Of a DNA stretch of 64,000 bases, positions 57,601 through 64,000 are shown piece by piece. Within the stretch, counting starts at the first letter, position 1; each line of letters begins with the position of its first letter. Origin of the DNA: Humulus lupulus (Eukaryota > Streptophyta > Magnoliopsida > Rosales > Cannabaceae); contig NC_084793.1 in assembly GCF_963169125.1 (NCBI RefSeq), forward strand, positions 140,532,297 through 140,596,296, written 5' to 3'. The position numbers and the translations under genes were made by a program. The notes beneath the pieces are model-generated. The model made no database searches and was not told the origin of the DNA. It saw nothing but the letters and a program-made list of their open reading frames with translations.

Positions 57601-57956
57601 TACTAAGGTCCGTCCCTTGTCCGGGAAGCATCCGAGTACGGTGCAACCCAAACCAGGCAGCCTTTCTAACGCACAGAGCCTAGACGCATGCATCAAGAGA
57701 GCATAAGTTCACAAAGTTGGTAACAGAGTTAAAAAAAAGACTTACTGTGTGGTGTCGACCGTTGAGGCTGGTGGTTGTCCGACCGTAAGGATGGCAGAAC
57801 CTCGTTCTTGAAGTGGCGCAGCCGGTGCAGAAGTTCTTCGACGGGACAAACCCGAGAAGCGCCATCAGGTTGAAGAACGAAGGTTGAGGCTCTGGGAAAC
57901 AGGCGGTAGCGCAGAACTAGCAAGCGACGGAGTATTTCGTCGGCGAGGTCGGACAT
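54633..57956 (-). pseudogene. Tat-2 antisense gene: six exons, about 887 codons, one premature stop
   Basis: Extra gene opposite to gag-pol. Exons (minus): 57956-57746, 57441-56812, 56738-56364, 56237-56109, 56025-55259, 55184-54633. All introns have GT..AG ends (304, 73, 126, 83 and 74 nt) and every junction keeps phase, giving 888 codons with the stop. The third intron also reads openly, so its removal is uncertain. Domains: a short N-terminal exon (MSDLADEILRR); the PF04195-type 'putative gypsy type transposon' domain (LLHDYFVRFLTYVGIAPFQL, PQAYRLLAGWKVF); a charged middle with KKAARR (nuclear-signal-like); and a long coiled coil in exons 5-6 (EELSRKTKVTDERATLLE). The only break is TAG at 56535-56533. 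The function of this family is unknown. Confidence 0.85.
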
Positions 57957-58004
57957 GCAAAGCTCTAACAAGCGTTCGGGTTTTTTCTTAAGCTGGTTCG
58001 AAAA

Positions 58005-58044
58005 TGGAAAAGTGTTGAATGTTGTTCTCTGGGAGTCTTTATAT
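58005..58044 (-). promoter_or_regulatory. TATA box of the antisense gene
   Basis: On the minus strand ATATAAAG (58044-58037) stands about 80 bases before the ATG at 57956, with a pyrimidine/AAC-rich leader between. Tat-1 has TATAAAA in the matching position (33092-33086). Confidence 0.6.
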
Positions 58045-58557
58045 CAGCCCCCAAATTCTGGCCCACGATCCAACGGTCAGGTGCCTCTTCATCCGACGAC
58101 CAAGAATCGCGCAGGGGGCATTTATGAGTCCTTTTGGTCTGGATCCTCCACGTCCCAAATCCAACGGCCCAGGAGTGGCGGATGCCAAAGGACGCCCCAC
58201 CCTACAGTCCACCTCGTTCTAGGGACATTAATGATGACTCCCCCCGTGTGGATGTGACGCCTCGTGACGTGTGCTGACACCCTAGTCTAGGCCTAGCAGC
58301 CTTTGGGAGGCCTAGGCGACTCTTCGAGGCCCTTGCAGCAATCACATGGCGACACGTGTGTCGTTTTTCTTAAAGCGGACCAAGGGTAAACGTCCCCGGA
58401 TCATGGTAAACGATCCGGGCTAAGCAACCTGCCACTGCCACGGCCTTTCGGCCAAGCCTCTTAGCTCGGGCAGGAACTGGGGAGGCAACCTGGCGAGCGC
58501 CGCGAGGGTGATGCAACCCTCCTCCCGGCAAGCCCGGGTGAAGGCTTGGGGGGTAAA
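58045..58557. other. Tat-2 3' non-coding region and polypurine tract
   Basis: Non-coding region upstream of the antisense gene and before the 3' LTR. The tract CTTGGGGGGTAAA (58545-58557) directly precedes LTR start TGTTATCC and primes plus-strand synthesis. Confidence 0.75.
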
Positions 58558-59490
58558 TGTTATCCCCATTTCCTGGAAGGGCTTTGGGCCTTCGCCCTGG
58601 CCCACGGTCAGAGGACCGGCTCGACATATGGGCCTGACCCAAGGTCCCTTGATTTGAATATCGCCCAAGGGGACTGGTACGGACCAGGGACTCTAGACTG
58701 GGCCCATTTGGAGGGGTCCGGGACGTCCCTCCGGGTTCATCCTCAGCAAGAACGGTCCCGGCGATGTCCAGAGCGCCCGGACCGTCGCGGCCTACGCGTC
58801 CCTATCCCGGAGCCTGGTATGGTCCGGGCCTGAGGTAAATGGAGTGGGCCAAAGGTAAACGGACCTGGATCACCTCCTCCCCAGCTAAAGGGCCAGGCGT
58901 CCAGGATCCTGAAACCACCTCATTTCGCGTGGGCATTGTCCCCCACTTTTCGCCTGCAGAAAAGGTCGCCTCGGGATTGCTCACTGGTGTGTCAGGACTG
59001 CGCAGCCAAGTACCCTGACCGGTCTTGTCTCCTGAGTTAGCGTCGTGACTCGAAGTGGTCAGAGCCAAAGCGCCGTTTTGTCGGGCGAGGCTTGTGTCTC
59101 AGGTCAACCAATTGGGCCTTAGCTGGTTTGAAGTTCGTGTATTGTATATCTCTTTGTATTGGGCCTCCACTAGAGAGGCCCCTCGCACTCATTTCTCTGA
59201 TGGGCCCGGGTCGGATCCGGCCCAGACCCGGTATTCCCCTCAGCTTATAAATATAAGCTGTAGAACAATGTAAAAGAGAGGGAAAAAAGGAGGAAGGCAG
59301 AAACTCTGTTCAGATACAACTAGAAAACTCCATTGTATAAGCTTCTTCTAGCTCTAATACATAGACTCGTGGACTAAGGCTAGTTAACGCCCCAACCACG
59401 TAAAAACCCTGTGTCGATCTTCTACTCTCATTATTATTATTACCAGCAAATATTGTTCATTAATAGAGTTGCCAAAAATCTCGGTTAACA
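58558..59490 (+). repeat. Tat-2 3' LTR
   Basis: 933 bp, the same length as the 5' LTR, with no indels seen and about 25 substitutions, mostly transitions. Ends CGGTTAACA, followed by target duplication GTGTA. Confidence 0.97.
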
Positions 59491-60150
59491 GTGTATTTCT
59501 AGCCAAGTGTTTTAGTGGATAGAAATATTGTTGTCTTACAAGTGAGCATTATGCTTCTATTTATAGAGTTTTGAGACACCCTTTAAATTTCAAATTCCCC
59601 CAACCTCCATGGTTGTTACCAATGATTAATTGGATGTTTATGGAATTAAAAAGGAGTTTGGGGAGTTACTAGGGGTGTTAGAACCGTTTAAAGTGGAAAA
59701 AGGGTTTAAAATGGCTGAACACATCTTTGGCCGCGGCTACTAGCATGCCTGGCCATGGTTGTGGCTCGCTGTCCCCCAGGCCGCGGCCACAAGCCATTTT
59801 CAGCTATAAGATGTCATTTTTCCAAAACGTTTCAAAACATCCCAAATTCTTTCCCATGTGATTTTGTAACCCCAAACACCTAATGGAAGTTAAAAACATG
59901 TCTCCAACAACCATATTTCATAATGACTTTGTGAAATCAAATCTCAAATGTGTAACATACAATCTAAACATTATTGGGTAATATTTGGGAGTTACAAATT
60001 TGTAACTAATTTTGTATCTCCAAAATATGTCACATTTTGGCACATGCATGTGTCCAATTCAGTCACTCTCAATAATATGTTACAAGGTGTGACAAATCAC
60101 ATTTTGTCACATTTATAATCTAAGATTATATTATATGAAATAATATAACA

Positions 60151-62770
60151 TTCCCCCACTACATTAAATAATCATTTTTGTAACACTTATTAAATCAATC
60201 AAACATTATATTAAAATATAATATTACCACGCTTAATTAAATAATCACTCTCTATAGAAACATTTGCATTGGTGCATAAAGTAAAATGTCTTTCGTCTTG
60301 AATTTTACCTTAGTGTAATTATCACAAAGATTGTTGAAATTTTGGTTTCCGAAACATGGAATCATGATCCCTTTATAACAAACCGGTGATAACACACACC
60401 TTTGCTATGTTCACTTGAGACCTCAATGTCTCGCTTTTGCACCGTTAATGGCCATGTGCACATTCCATTGATAGACCTTTCTTGAGAATGACTCCCAATT
60501 CTCATGAGGGGCGACACCACCCCTAAGTCTATATATGTAGAACTCTTACAATATTTTGTTACCCTAATATACTTGTCTTTTCAAAACTGAGTTCTATTAA
60601 AATCCTTTTGGTTTTAATCCTCATTTTTGTAACGCAGTAGTACTCATATCTCAGATGAGACAAAATTTGAGTACTACTACTATTCACTTTATTAACTTGA
60701 TATTACCTATTGAGCCTAATACTAGTTTGGTTACTAGTATTAAGATAGGTTACCATCAATCGTGAATCTCTTTATGGAGTCTAAGTCTCATCCCTTGAGA
60801 TGTAGAAATGATTTTTGAGTCATTTATTTTCTCATGTATGCATACTTAAACACTCTCAGTATTTTATTCAAACTTTGCTGCTAGCTATAGTTTGATTAAA
60901 ATAGTCACACCATAAAAATAGTGATTTTGACCATAGTCAACAACCCCACTATTTTATAGTTTAATATCGAAGATAAACATTTGAATATTAATTCTAGAAA
61001 CCTCTTCGTTTCTAAAATTCTCCTTTATGTTTTAAATTGATTCATTCTTGAATCAAAATATTACAAACAATAACTTTAGACACCAAGCATGTCTACATTT
61101 ATCCATTCCATACACATATAGCCAAAATAATTTAGAATGTAAAATTTCAAATCACCTATTTGATATGATGACCAAATTAATCAATTATTGTCAACAAAAT
61201 AAATTGATTAACTTTGGAGCATCTCCCCCACATTTCTCACATAGTGATAATAAAATATCACTTTAAAATAGAAATCTCTTCATTTCTATTAAGTATTTTA
61301 ACCTCCAAGATAAATCTAGACTTATAATTCACAAAGTTCATCATGAGTCCTTCAAGCCACGTGATAAATTCTCAATAGATCAAGATAAAAATCCGCAATT
61401 TTTATCTTGATTTATTTACTTGTTAAAGCAAGACACACTTCTTTGAAAGTAACTTTCACTTAGTTTCTTTCTTCTATATATTTCACAAAATAAAATATGT
61501 GAACACAAATGTCATGTGAAAATTTCTCAAATAGATAATCACTAATTTTCACTTTTAGTTGTTTAAATAATCTCAAAATCAATTAAACAAATTTTGTATA
61601 GTTCTTTTGTATGAGATTTTTTTGAAAATACCATTTTTACATCCATTGATTTTCTCATCAAAATCAATTTAAAGAAGTCAATTTTTTTTAAACACTTTAA
61701 ATCAAAGAAAATAAACCCTCGTTGATTTATTTAAACACTTTAATTTCTTATGCTTTAGTTTAAAATTATCTCCTCATCGAGATTAATTTAAACATATCAC
61801 CATCTTTAACCAAAATGAATAAAGTTATCTTTTATTCACCATTCGTGTAAAGATACAAAATAGTTTCTCCTATTTTGTAATGTCTCCTTATTGAGACATT
61901 ATTTAAGATTTATTGTCACTAAAAAATTCTCAAATATATATATTTTTTATTTAGCCATTCTTTAGACTCCAAGTCTATTGGACAATATATTATCTCAAAA
62001 TTTTGGATCCACCTTGATCCAATAGAGCAAGTTATTTCCACCAAAAGATGCAACACCCTTAGGTTCATATTTCCTTATCTCATAAAATGAGATGCTCATC
62101 TCTTTAAATGAGAAAATTAAAAATTCTCAAATATTTTTTTTAATTTACCAAATAAATGGTTACTAATCACATTAATAATAATATTATATGGCAAACTATA
62201 AAATCATGATAATTCACATCAATATATTTTTATATAATAACATAATTATGTCTCAATGTAAATTCACATAATTTTTCAACATATGTATATCATATTAACT
62301 TGCCTTTTGAATCACATAATTAATTATATGCATATCACAAATATCATACAATAATTCTCATATTCACAACATCAATATATATGCATGTCAAAACTGCCAA
62401 ATTATCATGCTTTATAAAATCTCAAAACATAATTCTCATATCAATGTAATACTATTTAACCTATAGCACATACATATAAGTTTTATAGTCCTTATGTTAT
62501 GAAAATCATGTCAAAAGTTCACTTCTACGGATCACACATTAACTTTCACAAAACAATGGGTCAACTATGTCACAATGTATCTCATATTGTGTTAACATGT
62601 TAACAACTACAAACTTATTCATATAAGTTTCCTTATTTCTATCACCACATGAGAGCCAGTACATCTTCAAAGAGAAACAAAGAAAAATATTACCTTATCT
62701 TACCATCTTTTCAAAAGATCTCTATGATTTCTCCTTCCATTGGAACAAACAAGGGTTATAAGTTTTTGAT
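60151..62770 (-). other. LARD interior, non-coding
   Basis: 2.6 kb of AT-rich sequence between purine tract and primer region. Conserved-looking islands (CTCATGAGGGGCGACACCACCCC near 60510; CCACATTTCTCACATAGTGATAATAAAATATCA near 61227, broken here for length) suggest a structured untranslated region rather than a gene. The longest frame is 72 codons and matches nothing. Confidence 0.6.
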
Positions 62771-63099
62771 TGTTAGAGATATTTGTATTGTCTCAATGAA
62801 AATAAGAAATACTATTACAACTCTATGAAAAATAATACAAAGATACAATGATTGATTAAATAAGATTTCAACTCAATACTCAAAATAAAAATAGATATAG
62901 AAAAGAAATAGATGAAGAGAATGATAAGGACTACAACTCTAAAATAAAAGATACAAATAAATATGTAAAGATAAAATAGAAGAATAGAAGATAAAAGCAA
63001 TGGTAGAAGAAATAACAAAAACAAAAAAGTAAAACACTCTCACTCACACAACCAAAGTGAAGAGCATTGGGGATCGCCGACTTGAACAAGATTTACAAC
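62771..63099 (-). repeat. LARD 5' LTR, inner end only
   Basis: Close copy of 43815-44144, ending at TTTACAAC where the Tat-3 LTR begins. Confidence 0.85.
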
Positions 63100-64000
63100 T
63101 TTTTACAGAGTTTTTCGGAAACAAGATATAGATTAAGAAATAAGAGCTAGGAAGAAAGGATCAAAGATAAACAAACATAGTTTTTACGTGGTGGGGGCGT
63201 TCATGAGCCTTAGTCCACGAGTCTATTGTATTAGATTTTAGAGAGCTCTTGACAATGGAGTTTTATGCAAGTTTTAGCAGATTAATTGCTTACAAGGAAA
63301 AAAATTGGATCCCCGCTACAGTGCACAACTGGTCCTATTTATAGCCAGTCAGGTGCAATGGGCTTGGGCCAGATTAATCCCAGCCCAATAGGGATGTAAT
63401 CAAGGTTTACTCACTAATTGAGTCATTATACAAAGGATATTGCTTAATAAAACATATTAATCAGGGCCCATTGGGCCAGCTTGGGAAGAGCCAAGCCTTA
63501 CAGCTGCCAATAGTACGTAACCTCAGACTGGTCCGCGTGGGCTTCTAAGGGGATCTTGGGGACAGGATCTGTCAGAGTAGTGGTAGTACTGCTTCCTAGG
63601 AATAGTACATTCCGTGCGTAACTTCTTATGCATGTTAGTTGAGGAGACCAACTTTCGTGTTTCTTGGGGACATGTCAGCGTCAGCGAAGATAAAACTTTC
63701 CTTGTTCTGACATCTGGTCCGAGTTCCTTTACTAATATCCTACTTCATTTACTAGAGTCCTGGTTCAATCACCAGGAGGTGTTCATTCTTGACAAGGTCT
63801 ATTCCCAGACTAGCAAGCCTGCTGCCTCTATTGGTATCTCGGAGGATATGGATAGGTTGGGACTGGGAAGATGAGTTGGGCCTGCATCCTGGTCTCAGTT
63901 CCCTTGTTATGGTTGCGCCCATCAAATATTGTTGGGCTCATTGACTATTGGGCCATTAGGACTTTCTTCTTCCCTTTTCTTCGGCCTCAAGATGGACCTG
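63100..64000 (-). mobile_element. Tat-3 LTR (third Tat family), runs off the window
   Basis: The edge TTTTTACAGAGTTTTTCGG aligns with the reverse complement of the Tat-2 LTR end (TGTTAACCGAGATTTTCGG), with the terminal TG mutated to TT. Further in, TTTTTACGTGGTGGGGGCG and GCCTTAGTCCACGAGTCTA are the minus-strand forms of the conserved Tat blocks, and TCCTATTTATAGCC is the likely TATA region. It is oriented minus and inserted in the LARD LTR. No coding sequence is reached before the window ends. Confidence 0.8.

Larger units (their letters stand above)
44235..59495 (+). mobile_element. Tat-2: complete 15.25-kb Tat-lineage Ty3/gypsy retrotransposon, TSD GTGTA
   Basis: LTRs are 44240-45172 and 58558-59490 (933 bp each), flanked by GTGTA (44235-44239, 59491-59495). 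About 25 differences by eye give roughly 97% LTR identity, so it is young compared with everything around it. Order: primer region, gag, protease, RT, RNase H, integrase, tandem hairpin array (51766-54320), antisense spliced gene (57956-54633, minus), polypurine tract. It is GC-rich against an AT-rich background. gag-pol contains several stops and frameshifts, so it needs a helper to move. Confidence 0.97.
43815..63099 (-). mobile_element. LARD-like non-coding LTR element, interrupted by Tat-2
   Basis: On the minus strand: the 3' LTR starts TGTTATATTATTTC at 60150, runs to 59496, continues at 44239 after Tat-2 is removed, and ends CTCTAACA at 43815 (about 1080 bp). The purine tract GTAGTGGGGGAA precedes it (60162-60151). 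The interior 60151-62770 has no coding domain. The 5' LTR end is at 62771-63099, where it is cut by another LTR. The paired first 330 bases of the two LTRs match closely (43815-44144 and 62771-63099). The sequence next to the 5' LTR (ATCAAAAACTTATAACCC) is not the usual copia Met primer site. Confidence 0.8.

Noticed and set aside
62815..63024. Hydrophobic 69-codon minus-strand frame
   Set aside because: It lies in the AT-rich LARD LTR; the Leu/Ile/Phe-rich reading is a composition effect and is not kept as a coding frame in the paired LTR at 43.9 kb.

Overview
This is plant nuclear DNA, most likely from a eudicot. The evidence is introns with GT..AG borders, Ty3/gypsy (Tat lineage) and Ty1/copia retrotransposons, a Cassandra-type LTR carrying 5S rRNA sequence, a tRNA-derived SINE, and CACTA and Mutator (MULE) ends. 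The species cannot be named from the sequence. I see no intact host gene. The only recognisable host sequence is a broken OEP16-2-like gene fragment at 5.4-6.5 kb. The rest is a nest of mobile elements, AT-rich except for the GC-rich Tat element at 44-59 kb.

Layout. (1) Bases 38-15446 plus 18752-19776 are two pieces of one giant MULE of about 16.4 kb. It has a 38-bp identical terminal repeat and an 8-bp target duplication (30-37 and 18744-18751). It holds the OEP16-2-like fragment, a solo LTR (2141-4299), a CACTA end (to 12778) and a broken minus-strand transposase. (2) A 4.3-kb inversion with 6-bp inverted microhomology at its ends (15441-15446 and 19777-19782) cut both the MULE transposase and the neighbouring old Tat element. 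It left the 5' LTR and gag start of that element (Tat-1) facing the wrong way at 15.4-17.0 kb. (3) Tat-1 continues on the plus strand from 19.78 to about 40.48 kb. It is heavily decayed and carries nested insertions: a 2.3-kb solo LTR with a SINE inside it, a Cassandra LTR, and a minus-strand copia element (33232-39386) that itself holds a 1.44-kb solo LTR. (4) A foldback element with hairpin arms of about 650 bp (40.5-43.65 kb) is split by a solo LTR. (5) A non-coding LTR element (LARD-like, 43815-63099) is interrupted by a young, complete 15.25-kb Tat element, Tat-2 (44240-59490, TSD GTGTA, LTRs about 97% identical by eye). (6) Another Tat LTR (63100 onward) runs off the end.

How the parts work together. 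Tat-2 shows the whole Tat plan: LTR, primer site, gag, protease, RT, RNase H and integrase; then a 2.5-kb array of about 58-bp hairpin-forming repeats; then an antisense six-exon gene with its own TATA box; then the polypurine tract and LTR. Tat-1 has a decayed version of the same plan, including the antisense gene and TATA box. Almost every gag-pol stop in Tat-2 could have arisen by one C-to-T change, as expected for a methylated, silenced element. The most interesting items are the giant gene-carrying MULE, the microhomology inversion, the spliced antisense gene and the hairpin satellite array.
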